Below are positions 1-7,499 of a stretch of 37,208 nucleotides of DNA, piece after piece. Origin of the DNA: Candidatus Ryanbacteria bacterium (GTDB lineage: Bacteria > Patescibacteriota > Minisyncoccia > Ryanbacterales > GWA2-47-10b); assembly GCA_943354465.1 (NCBI GenBank), contig CALRCC010000001.1, positions 1 through 37,208 on the forward strand, written 5' to 3'. Under the pieces are notes generated by a model. It was not told the DNA's origin. It worked only from the letters and a program-made list of their open reading frames with translations, and ran no database searches. A program made the translations under genes and the position numbers. Position 1 is the stretch's first letter. Every line of letters starts with the position of its first letter.

Positions 1-14
1 GCAGTCAGCTATTC

Positions 15-371
15 TTGCGTATTTTTTTGGGTTCAACGGCAGTATCTTTTGTAATGTTTAGCGCAATGTCATGGGGCGACGGATTAGTTTTGTCTGGCTC
101 GCTCGCTGGCACTGGTGGGATAGTCGGCGCGTGGGTTTTGGATGCCGGCTATCGCAAACGAGTTTCAGCGTATAATAATGTTGTTATGAAAGACCTAGAA
201 GAGATGCCGTCGTTTTTGGTTTTATCGTTGTGGTTATTCGCGATTTTTACTATTACGATGCTTTTTGCCGCTGATTTTACTGCTAATTTTCTCGCCATTT
301 TGTTAGGCACAATCGCCGGAGGATTAATACACTTTGTATTAATTAGCAGACAAGGTAAACTTAAATCATGA
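15..371 (+). CDS. Small integral membrane protein, possibly 5'-truncated by the window edge
   Basis: Unrecognised protein of about 118 residues, mostly hydrophobic. There is a glycine- and alanine-rich first segment (about residues 3-40), a short polar stretch with a basic YRKR patch (46-49), and two strong membrane segments (about 67-88 and 90-110) ending in a basic tail. The chosen start is a TTG at position 15. The frame is open back to the window edge, so the real start may lie outside. Its TGA stop overlaps the ATG of the next gene (ATGA), which suggests co-translation with the Gmad2-domain protein. No function can be assigned. Confidence 0.55.
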   Translation: MRIFLGSTAVSFVMFSAMSWGDGLVLSGSLAGTGGIVGAWVLDAGYRKRVSAYNNVVMKDLEEMPSFLVLSLWLFAIFTITMLFAADFTANFLAILLGTIAGGLIHFVLISRQGKLKS

Positions 372-904
372 ACTATAAGTTTCTTTTAAGTCTAGTCGTT
401 CTCGGTATTGTGGTTTCAGTCTTTTTTTTATTGTTTCCATGGCAGAAGGCGCAGGTTGTAAAAGATTTTGATAGCTGCGCAGGTTCTGGCGTCATTGATC
501 CAGAGGCTTACCCGTCAAAATGTAGTATTGGATCAAAACAATTTACTCAAGATGTAGGCAACGAGATAGAAAAGATTGATCTTATCCGCATTGATTGGCC
601 AAGGCCGGGTGGCACAGTGCAGACAGATAAACCTTTGATTGTCGATGGTAATGCGCGTGAATCTTGGTTTCACAATGGATCATTCCCAATTATCATAAAA
701 GATGATACTGGCACAGTTATCGCTAGCGCTCCAGCAGTCGCTCAAAGCTTCAAAGAAATGGAAGGATTCATATCGTATAAGGCGACTCTTGTATTTTCAG
801 GTGCTGCGAAAACAGATAAAGGCACGCTTATATTGGAGGCGGCAAATCCTTCAGGTGATGCTAGCAAAGCTAACGCCATGGTCTTACCTCTTAAATTTGA
901 GTAA
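368..904 (+). CDS. Membrane-anchored Gmad2-type immunoglobulin-like domain protein
   Basis: 178 residues. An N-terminal hydrophobic anchor (about residues 4-24, LLSLVVLGIVVSVFFLLF) is followed by a short Cys-containing linker (C37, C52). Residues about 72-177 look like the Gmad2 immunoglobulin-like domain (known from spore-germination GerM-type proteins and many envelope proteins): an IDWPRPGGTVQTDKPLIVDG opening, an SWFHNGSFPI core, and an L-ILEAANPSG ending. This type of domain is extracellular and probably mediates binding. It starts inside the stop codon of the upstream membrane protein and ends 9 bases before the DedA gene, so the three likely form one envelope operon. Confidence 0.7.
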   Translation: MNYKFLLSLVVLGIVVSVFFLLFPWQKAQVVKDFDSCAGSGVIDPEAYPSKCSIGSKQFTQDVGNEIEKIDLIRIDWPRPGGTVQTDKPLIVDGNARESWFHNGSFPIIIKDDTGTVIASAPAVAQSFKEMEGFISYKATLVFSGAAKTDKGTLILEAANPSGDASKANAMVLPLKFE

Positions 905-913
905 GTTTGGCGC

Positions 914-1501
914 GTGTTTTCCGTACCATTTGAATCAATTTTGCAGGCGCTAGGATATTTTGGCGTTTTTTTGCTGATGATAGCAAATGGTTTTATAAGT
1001 TTTCCGTCTAGCCAGGTTTTGTATATTGTCGCTGGATATTTTGTATCGTTGGGACATCTAAATATTATTTCTGTTTCCATAGTAGGAGCGCTCGGCAACA
1101 CAGTTGGCAATATTATTTTATATGAAGTCGTGCGCGCATACGGGCTTGTTTATATTACAAAATGGACGATGTTCCCTGAGCGAGAAGTCAAAAAAGTTGT
1201 TTTCGCGTTTCGTAGGCGTGGCGCTTGGTTTTTATTTATATCTAAACTTCTGCCAGCCATAAAAGTATTCGCGCCGATACCAGCTGGCATCGCGAAAATG
1301 CATCGTGGCGTTTTCGCTATTATTATATTTATCTCATCATGGCTATGGTCGCTCATCTTTTTGTCTGTCGGATATTTTTTTGGAAAAACAGAAGATATAT
1401 TCGGCGCATACGCGCTCGTACTCTCACTCGTATCTTTGGTCGTTGTTGGTATATTTTATAAATATATGAACAGCAAAGAGGTGATTGACGCGATTGAATA
1501 G
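914..1501 (+). CDS. DedA / SNARE-associated (VTT domain) membrane protein
   Basis: 195 residues with the DedA family pattern. An N-terminal hydrophobic hairpin with FISFPSSQVLYIVAGYF corresponds to the usual re-entrant P-S/E-E region. The central GALGNTVGNIILYEVVRAYG matches the G-x-x-x-G-N segment, and FRRRGAWFLFISKLLPAIKV followed by FAPIPAG matches the conserved F-x-x-(H/R)G...R-x-x-P-x-(I/V)R...G region. Family members are linked to undecaprenyl phosphate or phospholipid flipping and to membrane homeostasis. Here the usual Arg of the R-x-x-P motif is Lys (SKLLPAIK). The start is GTG at 914, 9 bases after the previous stop. UppP, also in polyprenyl phosphate recycling, is encoded elsewhere in the window. 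Confidence 0.8.
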   Translation: MFSVPFESILQALGYFGVFLLMIANGFISFPSSQVLYIVAGYFVSLGHLNIISVSIVGALGNTVGNIILYEVVRAYGLVYITKWTMFPEREVKKVVFAFRRRGAWFLFISKLLPAIKVFAPIPAGIAKMHRGVFAIIIFISSWLWSLIFLSVGYFFGKTEDIFGAYALVLSLVSLVVVGIFYKYMNSKEVIDAIE

Positions 1502-1506
1502 TGCTA

Positions 1507-1562
1507 TTGCGTATTTGTTTCTCTGGCATATAGTGGTACTAAATGCTCTTTAACACAGGAGG
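1507..1562 (+). promoter_or_regulatory. Promoter and strong Shine-Dalgarno for the conserved hypothetical gene
   Basis: TTGCGT (1507-1512), a 16-base spacer, then TATAGT (1529-1534) predicts transcription from about 1541. A perfect AGGAGG (1557-1562) sits 6 bases before the TTG start at 1569. The SD decides this non-ATG start. Confidence 0.5.
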
Positions 1563-1568
1563 GGTGTC

Positions 1569-2042
1569 TTGCAATTCTTTACTCTTTTGAAAGGACAGAC
1601 GCATCCGCATCAGATTTGTGGTGCGTTGCCAGTTGTATCAAAAAATATTTTTGAACACGAATTGATGTTACCCGAAGTGTTCTTCGGTACCATTGTGCAA
1701 GGGTCAAAGGTGACTTCGGAGGATAGTGGTGAGCGCATGCTTATGCTTGCGGTACTTGAAGATGCGGTCTCGGCGTATCAGAGATACGCGCTCGAGAAAC
1801 ATCTTGGGTTACGCGCCCAGCGTATCTTTCAGGAAGCCGTCGATTGGATTTTGGATGATGTATCGCGACCCTTCTCATTCGTTAACATCTGTGATGTTTT
1901 CGAAATCAATACCGAGTACCTACGCGGTGGTCTCAAGCACTGGCGTGCAACGAGCACTCTGTCTATAACCGCGCGGAGGTTTCGCAGGGTCGCGGGCCGG
2001 CGCACGCATGTGATCAAAGCGCGCAGTCGGCGCGCGAGGTAA
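1569..2042 (+). CDS. Conserved hypothetical protein with PFSFxNICDVF...YLRGGL motif
   Basis: 157 residues, no membrane segment or signal peptide. The core (about residues 57-126) runs RMLMLAVLEDAV, a helical region, AVDWILDD, then PFSFVNICDVF and EYLRGGLKHW. I recognise this pattern from widely distributed conserved hypothetical proteins, notably in deltaproteobacteria, where it appears as PFSFENICE-x-LG-x-x-P-x-YLR-x-GL-x-W. The last part resembles a helix-turn-helix, so nucleic-acid binding is possible but unproven. The C-terminus is very basic (ending SRRAR) and its DNA is more GC-rich than its neighbours, which could mean horizontal transfer. It has its own promoter, SD and terminator, so it is a single-gene unit. 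Confidence 0.65.
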   Translation: MQFFTLLKGQTHPHQICGALPVVSKNIFEHELMLPEVFFGTIVQGSKVTSEDSGERMLMLAVLEDAVSAYQRYALEKHLGLRAQRIFQEAVDWILDDVSRPFSFVNICDVFEINTEYLRGGLKHWRATSTLSITARRFRRVAGRRTHVIKARSRRAR

Positions 2043-2074
2043 GCTGTCTTACAAAAGATAGCTTATTTTTTTTG
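2041..2074 (+). terminator. Rho-independent terminator
   Basis: A 10-bp stem, AAGCTGTCTT (2041-2050) with AAGATAGCTT (2055-2064) including one G-U pair, has a 4-base ACAA loop and is followed by ATTTTTTTTT. The stem begins at the last base pairs of the upstream stop codon, so it ends transcription of the 1569-2042 gene. Confidence 0.85.
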
Positions 2075-2100
2075 CTCGTTTTTTCTTATTGTGTGATACT
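2073..2100 (+). promoter_or_regulatory. Predicted leaderless promoter of the pterin dehydratase gene
   Basis: TTGCTC (2073-2078), a 16-base spacer and GATACT (2095-2100, preceded by TG), lying 6 bases before the ATG at 2107. Transcription would start at or next to the ATG. This supports 2107 over the in-frame TTG at 2089. Confidence 0.4.
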
Positions 2101-2106
2101 ACACAT

Positions 2107-2448
2107 ATGGTAGATCCACTGCTCAATCAAAAATGCGTACCGTGTGAAGGTGGCACACAACCTCTCACGCGAGCCGAAGCTATCCGTCAAATATCTGATT
2201 TACGTGCGACATGGGATCTGGCACCAAACGCAGATAAGATAAGCTGCGTATTTGAATTTGGCACTTTTCTCGATGCTGTTGGATTTGTAAATAAAGTAGC
2301 TGACTTAGCTGAGCACGAAGGCCATCATCCTGATATTCATATATCATATAGCATAGTAACCATTGAGCTTTGGACGCACGCGATAAAGGGCCTTTCTCAA
2401 AACGATTTTATCCTTGCCGCAAAGATAGAGCATTTACTAAGGGAATAA
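2107..2448 (+). CDS. phhB: 4a-hydroxytetrahydrobiopterin dehydratase (pterin carbinolamine dehydratase)
   Basis: 113 residues, the usual size of the family. The N-terminal C-x-P-C-E-GG segment (NQKCVPCEGGTQPLTRAEA) and the active-site motif EHEGHHPDIHISY with its adjacent histidines are both present, followed by a TIELWTHAIKGLS strand and helix. The enzyme dehydrates 4a-hydroxytetrahydrobiopterin to quinonoid dihydropterin, but no aromatic amino acid hydroxylase is encoded here. In bacteria lacking one, the role may be pterin repair or a moonlighting one. The ATG at 2107 fits family starts (MVDPLLNQKC) and a -10-like hexamer 6 bases upstream. It ends 2 bases before tgt, so the two are co-transcribed. 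Confidence 0.88.
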   Translation: MVDPLLNQKCVPCEGGTQPLTRAEAIRQISDLRATWDLAPNADKISCVFEFGTFLDAVGFVNKVADLAEHEGHHPDIHISYSIVTIELWTHAIKGLSQNDFILAAKIEHLLRE

Positions 2449-2450
2449 AA

Positions 2451-3590
2451 ATGTTTTCATTTAATGTCATAAAGCAATCAAAAAAATCTCGAGCTCGTCT
2501 CGGGATTTTACGCACCGCTCACGGTGAGGTTGAGACGCCATCTTTTGTGCCAGTAGCTACTCGTGCGGTTGTTAAGACTTTGACATCTAAAGACGCTCTT
2601 TCTGCCGGCTCTCAACTTTTGATAGCAAATACTTTTCATCTGCATCTGCGTCCTGGTGAAAAGATCGTAGCTCGTGCCGGCAAGCTTCATAAGTTTATGC
2701 AGTGGCCACGTCCATTGATGACTGACTCTGGCGGTTTTCAGGTTTTTAGCTTGGGGTTCGGGCATGATTTTGGCACAGGCAAGATACTAAAAGAAAAAAG
2801 CGACAAACAGATTAAAACAGGTCAACAGCCTCAAAAGATTCGTATCACTGATGCTGGTGTTGAGTTTCGCTCTCCTATCGATGGAGCAAAAGTTTTTATA
2901 GGCCCGCGAGAATCAATTCATATTCAAGAACAGCTTGGAGCCGATATCATTTTTGCTTTTGACGAATGCACATCTCCAATCGCTGATCGTGCGTATACAG
3001 AGAGTTCTCTCGATCGCAGCCACTTATGGGCAGGGCTGTGCTTGAAATACAAAAAGAAAAATGGTCAGGCTCTTTATGGCATTGTGCAGGGCGGTAAGTT
3101 TGAAGATCTGCGCAGAGCGAGCGCGCGCTTTATCGGCGCGTTGCCGTTTGATGGTATTGGTATCGGTGGTGAGTTTGGAGATGACAAACGAGCGATGACA
3201 CGTATGGTTGGTTGGGCAGTTGATGAATTGCCAGCAGAAAAACCACGGCATTTGCTTGGCATCGGATATCCTGAAGATATCGTGCCGATTATAAAGGCAG
3301 GCGCAGATACTTTTGATTGTATAGCGCCAACTCATTATGCGCGTAGAGGATTTGCATATACGAGCGCTGGAAAAATTGATATGAAAAAAATCATGCTGCT
3401 AAAAGATCAGAAACCGCTCGATAAAAAATGTAAATGCGAGGTATGCAAGACTTACTCTCGTGCATATATAACGCATTTGTTGCGTGCCGGAGAGATGACC
3501 GCAATGTCACTGCTATCAATTCACAATCTTTTTTACTTCAATGAAATGGTCGCTCGCGTGCGCGATGAGATACGCGCTGGGCGTGTCTAG
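2451..3590 (+). CDS. tgt: Queuine/preQ1 tRNA-ribosyltransferase (Tgt)
   Basis: 379 residues, full length. It exchanges guanine-34 of GUN-anticodon tRNAs for a 7-deazaguanine. Visible sites: TDSGGFQVFSLG with general-base D92, FDECTSP (170-176), nucleophile D289 in TFDCIAPT, and a zinc site C327-x-C329-x2-C332 with H358. The recognition loop reads GIGIGGEFG (235-243) where bacterial enzymes have GGLAVGE, so the residue equivalent to Val233 (Zymomonas numbering) is Gly, as in eukaryotic queuine-using enzymes. No preQ1 synthesis gene is visible. The frame extends upstream into the dehydratase gene, but the family N-terminus (MFSFNVIKQ) and the 2-base gap favour the ATG at 2451. Confidence 0.93.
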   Translation: MFSFNVIKQSKKSRARLGILRTAHGEVETPSFVPVATRAVVKTLTSKDALSAGSQLLIANTFHLHLRPGEKIVARAGKLHKFMQWPRPLMTDSGGFQVFSLGFGHDFGTGKILKEKSDKQIKTGQQPQKIRITDAGVEFRSPIDGAKVFIGPRESIHIQEQLGADIIFAFDECTSPIADRAYTESSLDRSHLWAGLCLKYKKKNGQALYGIVQGGKFEDLRRASARFIGALPFDGIGIGGEFGDDKRAMTRMVGWAVDELPAEKPRHLLGIGYPEDIVPIIKAGADTFDCIAPTHYARRGFAYTSAGKIDMKKIMLLKDQKPLDKKCKCEVCKTYSRAYITHLLRAGEMTAMSLLSIHNLFYFNEMVARVRDEIRAGRV

Positions 3591-3612
3591 GTGGTAAAGT
3601 AACAAAATAGTT

Positions 3613-4341
3613 ATGAAAGCCCTCGAAATAGAAAAATTACGTAAATCATACGGGTCTACTGACGCCGTAAAAGATATATCGTTCTCTGTTGAGCCCGGAG
3701 AGTTTTTTGGTTTCTTGGGGCCCAATGGCGCAGGGAAGACGACGACGATCAAATGCACTACCGGCATCGCGTCATTTCAGTGGGGTGTTATCAAAGTGTT
3801 TGGCATCGATGTGGTGGTAGATTATCGCGAGGCACGCAAAAAGATTGGTTTAGCACCGCAAGATTTCAATGTCGATATCTTCGCAACTCCATATGATATT
3901 TTGTGGTATGTGGGAGGTTACTACGGCATCCGGAGTGCTTCTCGTAAAAAAAGTGTTGATGACGCACTTGAGCGTTTTGAACTTGGTGCGCACAGCAAGA
4001 AACAATTTCAGGCGCTGTCGGGTGGGCTCAAGCGCCGCGTGATGCTTGCGCGCGCCATGGTGCATAACCCCGACCTTTTGATTCTAGACGAGCCAACCGC
4101 AGGTGTGGATGTCGAGATGAGGCATGATTTGTGGCGCTATCTGCAGGATCTTAATAAAGCTGGCAAAACGATTTTACTTACTTCGCACTATTTGGAAGAA
4201 GTGGATCTTTTGTGCAAGCGTATCGCTATCATCAACGGCGGCAAGATTGCGGCGATTGGTGATAAGAGCGAGTTTACTTCGGGTGGGAGAAAGCTAGAAC
4301 AGGCATACTTGGAAATTATAAAAGAGGGCAAATTACTATGA
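3613..4341 (+). CDS. ABC-2 type transporter, ATP-binding subunit
   Basis: 242 residues, a single nucleotide-binding domain. Walker A is GPNGAGKTTT (about residues 38-47), the Q-loop lies in GLAPQDFN, the signature is LSGGLKRRVMLARAM, Walker B is LLILDEPTAGVD, and the H-loop is LLTSHYLEE. The DrrA/NodI/CcmA-like sequence (signature followed by Lys-Arg-Arg, TAGVD D-loop) points to an exporter of lipids, polysaccharides or drugs rather than an importer. The permease gene begins inside its stop codon (ATGA overlap). The substrate cannot be inferred. Confidence 0.92.
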   Translation: MKALEIEKLRKSYGSTDAVKDISFSVEPGEFFGFLGPNGAGKTTTIKCTTGIASFQWGVIKVFGIDVVVDYREARKKIGLAPQDFNVDIFATPYDILWYVGGYYGIRSASRKKSVDDALERFELGAHSKKQFQALSGGLKRRVMLARAMVHNPDLLILDEPTAGVDVEMRHDLWRYLQDLNKAGKTILLTSHYLEEVDLLCKRIAIINGGKIAAIGDKSEFTSGGRKLEQAYLEIIKEGKLL

Positions 4342-5108
4342 ACAAGCCAAACTTGATAGGATTACAAACATTTGTCACACGCGAGACGGGGCGTATGTTT
4401 CGTGTATGGATTCAAACGCTCGGCGCGCCGTTGATTTCCGCACTCCTATATATTTTGATTTTTGGGTATGTGGTGGGTCAGCGTATCGATACGATTGCCG
4501 GTGTAGCATATATAGATTTTGTCTTGCCCGGTATCGTCATGATGAACATTATGAACTCGGCCTTTTCACATACTTCGACATCGCTCTACATCATGAAATG
4601 GCTTCGTTCTATTGACGAGCTTTTGGTAGCGCCTCTTTCATATCTTGAGATGATTATTGGATTTTTGGCGGGAGGTGTAGTGCGAGGCGTGATTGTTGGT
4701 GCTGGCGTATATGCCATCGGAGTATTTTTTACAGAAGCTACCGTTGCACATTTTTTTCTGATGTTGCTGTATGCCGCTGCCATCTCGACCATTTTCTCAC
4801 TAGCTGGCATGCTGGTGGCTTTGTGGGCGAAAAATTTTGAACAGCTCTCACTCCCGAGCATTTTTATTATTACGCCACTGACCTTTTTGGGTGGCGTATT
4901 TAATTCGATCCATATGATGCCACCATTTCTCCAATGGATTGTGCGCCTCAATCCGTTTTTCTATTTCGTTGACGGCCTTCGCTACACGATGCTTGGTATT
5001 TCTGAATCAAACATGGTCGTTGGCATGACCTTAACTCTCGGCCTCATCATCGGCCTTGGCTACTGGGTTTGGTATCTATTTAAGATTGGGTATAAAATAA
5101 GGGAGTGA
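4338..5108 (+). CDS. ABC-2 type transporter permease subunit
   Basis: 256 residues with about six membrane segments. It has the ABC-2 family layout: a cytoplasmic N-terminal helix (TRETGRMFRVWIQTLGAPLI), segments from about residue 30 onward, and the conserved late region ITPLTFLGGVFNSIHMMPPF followed by LNPFFYFVDGLRY, which matches the ABC-2 signature (P-x-x-F-L-S-G-x-F/N-P...P). It pairs with the ATPase encoded immediately upstream, with which it overlaps by 4 bases. The complete exporter is probably a dimer of each subunit. No terminator is visible in the 81 bases that follow. Confidence 0.9.
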   Translation: MNKPNLIGLQTFVTRETGRMFRVWIQTLGAPLISALLYILIFGYVVGQRIDTIAGVAYIDFVLPGIVMMNIMNSAFSHTSTSLYIMKWLRSIDELLVAPLSYLEMIIGFLAGGVVRGVIVGAGVYAIGVFFTEATVAHFFLMLLYAAAISTIFSLAGMLVALWAKNFEQLSLPSIFIITPLTFLGGVFNSIHMMPPFLQWIVRLNPFFYFVDGLRYTMLGISESNMVVGMTLTLGLIIGLGYWVWYLFKIGYKIRE

Positions 5109-5189
5109 CTATCGGTTAAGTTCGGTGTATGCATAAAATAAAGAGAATTATCATCTACATATATCTGGTAAGTTGGACTCCATAGATAT

Positions 5190-6404
5190 ATGAAAAAGAT
5201 CATCGCGATCGTTGTCCTTGTCGTTGTTGTAGGCGTGGGATTTTTTCTTTATTTCCGCCCCAATATTCGTGGTGCGCTCTTCGCATTTAAATCACCACCT
5301 GAAGATATTACCAAAAAAATTCCTGAGACGGGCAAAGAGCTGCCACCCGAAAATCTAACCGATTTTCCACTCAAACTCCCAGCTGGTTTTTCTATCTCTG
5401 TTTTCGCAAAAAATTTGCCTGGTGCTCGTGATATGGCGTTCGGCCCTGATGGTGCACTTTGGGTCTCACAAACAAATGAAGGAAAGATTACACGCCTTAC
5501 TATAGAAGATGGCAAAGTGTCGCGCGCGCAAGATGTCTATACAAAGCTTAGCCGCCCGCACGGCATTGCATTTGATTACCGTGAGCCGCAGGTGCTCTAT
5601 GTCGCGAGCGAAGGTGGATTATTGCGGGTAGATACAACAAAGTCAGAGGCGCCTCGGCGTGTCATCCAGCTGCCTTCTGGTGGCAATCATAACTATTATT
5701 CATTGCGCTTCGGTCCTGACGGACGCTTGTATATCTCGATGGGATCGACTTGCAATGTATGTCTAGAACGCGATAAACGACGCGCGACTATCTACTCAGT
5801 CAATAGTGATGGGTCAGATCTCAGAGAATTTGCACACGGTCTTCGCAATGCGCCATTTTTTACATGGAGTTATGTAGATGGCCGCATGTGGGCTACCGAG
5901 ATGGGCAGAGATTTGCTAGGTGATGACACGCCTCCTGATGAGATCAATATTGTAGAGCAAGGCAAAAATTATGGTTGGCCAATTTGCTACGGCAAAAATA
6001 TTCATGATACTGATTTTGATAAAAATACCTATATTCGCAATCCGTGCATGGAGCCGTTTGAAATCTCATCACATGTTGATTTGCCTGCGCACTCTGCACC
6101 TCTCGGTCTTGGTTTTATCCCCGAAGAAGGATGGCCCGAAGAATATTGGTATGATTTGTTGGTCGCCTACCACGGGTCATGGAATCGTACGGAACCCACT
6201 GGCTACAAATTAGTACGCGTAAAGCTTGACGCGAAAGGAAACTTTGAAGGTATTGAAGATTTTATTTCCGGATGGCTTACATCTGCTGGCGCACTCGGCC
6301 GCCCAGTAGGTATTCTCATCCAGCCTGGTGGGACCGTATATATCTCTGATGATTCTGCAGGCGTGATTTATAAGGTCGCGCGCGCATCCTTGACAGGATT
6401 ATAA
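5190..6404 (+). CDS. PQQ-dependent glucose/sorbosone dehydrogenase-like beta-propeller, membrane-anchored
   Basis: 404 residues. An uncleaved N-terminal anchor (IIAIVVLVVVVGVGFFLYF, about residues 4-22) leads into a GSDH-type propeller: LPAGFSISVFAKNLPGARDM, ALWVSQTNEGKI, RPHGIAFD, GGNHNYYSLRFGPDGRLYIS, HGLRNAPFF, DDTPPDEINIVEQGKNYGWP, and a final GRPVGI-x-x-x-GGTVYISDD blade. The RPHGIAF histidine and HGLRN arginine fit the positions used by soluble quinoprotein dehydrogenases. Family members oxidise aldose or hydroxy-sugars with PQQ, outside the membrane. No PQQ biosynthesis gene is in the window, so cofactor or activity is uncertain. Confidence 0.82.
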   Translation: MKKIIAIVVLVVVVGVGFFLYFRPNIRGALFAFKSPPEDITKKIPETGKELPPENLTDFPLKLPAGFSISVFAKNLPGARDMAFGPDGALWVSQTNEGKITRLTIEDGKVSRAQDVYTKLSRPHGIAFDYREPQVLYVASEGGLLRVDTTKSEAPRRVIQLPSGGNHNYYSLRFGPDGRLYISMGSTCNVCLERDKRRATIYSVNSDGSDLREFAHGLRNAPFFTWSYVDGRMWATEMGRDLLGDDTPPDEINIVEQGKNYGWPICYGKNIHDTDFDKNTYIRNPCMEPFEISSHVDLPAHSAPLGLGFIPEEGWPEEYWYDLLVAYHGSWNRTEPTGYKLVRVKLDAKGNFEGIEDFISGWLTSAGALGRPVGILIQPGGTVYISDDSAGVIYKVARASLTGL

Positions 6405-6416
6405 AAAATATAATAC

Positions 6417-7106
6417 ATGCGCAAAGTAGCAGTCTTTGATATTGATGGCACGATATTTCGTTCTAGCTTGCTAATAGAGATAGTAGACGCTCTGATATCC
6501 GAGCATATATTTCCAAAGAGCGCAGTGCGCCTTTTTGCAAAAGCGAAAACCGATTGGTTAGATCGTAACGGCGATTACGAAGCATATATCGGAGCTGTCG
6601 TAAAAGCATTTATTGGTAACATTCGTGGCATCAGCGCCGTAGACTTTAGGCATGTCTCTAGGAAAGTTATTGGCGTACATAAAAATCGCACATATCGCTT
6701 TACACGCGAGCTTGCGCGCGAGCTCAAACGCAAGCAATATTTTTTACTTGCCATATCAAACTCTCCAAAAGATATATTGGATTTATTTTGTGAAGAGTAT
6801 GGTTTTGATAAAGTCTACGGCCGTATGTATGAGCTTGACGGCAAAGGCAGGTTTACGGGCAAGGTACTCAACGCGAATCTTGTAGCCGATAAGGCGAAGC
6901 TTCTTTCGCGCGCAGTCATCAAAGAAAATCTTACTCTCAAAGATTCTGTGGGGGTGGGGGACACGGAGGCCGATATCCCGATATTCAAAAAAGTGGAACG
7001 TGCGATTTGTTTTAATCCAAATAAAAAATTATATAAGATTGCGCGCAATAAAGGATGGGAAGTTGTCGTCGAGCGCAAAGATATGATTTATAAGCTCTTT
7101 GTATAA
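6417..7106 (+). CDS. HAD-superfamily hydrolase, subfamily IB (phosphoserine-phosphatase-like)
   Basis: 229 residues, full length for the HAD-IB group. Motif I is FDIDGT (residues 7-12, nucleophile D8 and acid D10), motif II is LLAISNSP (Ser for phosphate binding), motif III is the Lys in VADKAKLL, and motif IV is VGVGDTEADIPIFKK. A helical cap lies between motifs I and II. Such enzymes hydrolyse small phosphomonoesters, but the substrate here is unknown. The start is ATG at 6417, 12 bases after the propeller gene, so the two may be co-transcribed. A strong terminator follows. Confidence 0.85.
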   Translation: MRKVAVFDIDGTIFRSSLLIEIVDALISEHIFPKSAVRLFAKAKTDWLDRNGDYEAYIGAVVKAFIGNIRGISAVDFRHVSRKVIGVHKNRTYRFTRELARELKRKQYFLLAISNSPKDILDLFCEEYGFDKVYGRMYELDGKGRFTGKVLNANLVADKAKLLSRAVIKENLTLKDSVGVGDTEADIPIFKKVERAICFNPNKKLYKIARNKGWEVVVERKDMIYKLFV

Positions 7107-7113
7107 AAAGTTA

Positions 7114-7152
7114 AAGCCGCTTGTGATCTGATGATCACAAGCGGCTTGTTTT
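7114..7152. terminator. Bidirectional rho-independent terminator
   Basis: A perfect 15-bp stem (7114-7128 with 7133-7147; arm AAGCCGCTTGTGATC) and a 4-base TGAT loop. GTTTTC follows on the plus strand and a T-rich tract (TAACTTTTTATAC) on the minus strand. It separates the convergent HAD gene and the small Cys-rich gene. Confidence 0.9.
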
Positions 7153-7367
7153 CAAAACCGTGCTGCACACTCTCTGCACATCACACGGCTTGGAAATTTC
7201 TTCAGCATTCCGCGTTTTAGCGGGAAGCCGTGGTCCGGGCAAGGACCGAGTTCCTCTTCTTTTGGTTTGATCTTTATATAGTCTTGTATACACAGATCCA
7301 AACAATCATCGTTTCCATCAAATCCGTGATTTTTACACGGCGCCCTTTCGTCTTCTATCCTGTTCAA
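7152..7367 (-). CDS. Small Cys/His-rich putative zinc-binding protein
   Basis: 71 residues, unrecognised. Two imperfect copies of a P-C-x-x-H-G-F element (APCKNHGF about residue 9-16; GPCPDHGFPL about 41-50) are followed by C-x3-C (CLDLC) and C-x2-C (CRECA) pairs, the pattern of two C-x2-H/C-x-x-C zinc ribbons. The start is taken as TTG at 7367 because AGGAGG (minus strand, about 7381-7376) lies 8 bases before it. The in-frame ATG at 7388 would put that SD inside the gene. It has a perfect consensus promoter of its own and is convergent with the HAD gene. Confidence 0.6.
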   Translation of the reverse strand: MNRIEDERAPCKNHGFDGNDDCLDLCIQDYIKIKPKEEELGPCPDHGFPLKRGMLKKFPSRVMCRECAARF

Positions 7368-7430
7368 TTTTACACCCTCCTGCGACATAGTCGCTGTTTG
7401 GTTGTGGAATAACCACTACTTCTATTGGTC

Positions 7431-7459
7431 ATTATACTCTATTTTTTAGCAAATGTCAA
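7431..7459 (-). promoter_or_regulatory. Perfect consensus sigma-70-type promoter
   Basis: On the minus strand TTGACA (7459-7454), exactly 17 bases, then TATAAT (7436-7431). Both hexamers match the consensus completely. Predicted start of transcription is about 7424, giving a leader of about 57 bases before the TTG start of the Cys-rich gene. It is divergent from the ATP synthase operon. Confidence 0.8.
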
Positions 7460-7486
7460 TATCCAAAAAGCCTTATTTTTTGGCAT

Positions 7487-7492
7487 TATAGT
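7487..7492 (+). promoter_or_regulatory. Candidate -10 element of the ATP synthase operon
   Basis: TATAGT lies 7 bases before the atpB ATG, as at other predicted leaderless genes here. No convincing -35 hexamer is seen at 16-18 bases, so this is weaker than the others. Confidence 0.3.
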
Positions 7493-7499
7493 CATATTC

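Noticed and set aside
2089..2106. Upstream TTG start for the pterin dehydratase
   Set aside because: It lies within the predicted promoter, has no SD, and would add residues not typical for the family.
5129..5185. 18-codon open frame before the sugar dehydrogenase gene
   Set aside because: Too short, without SD or conserved features.
6390..6414. TTGACA and TATAAT before the HAD gene
   Set aside because: Both hexamers are perfect, but the spacer is only 13 bases and TATAAT ends 2 bases before the ATG, so transcription would begin inside the gene. TTGACA also lies in the end of the previous coding region.
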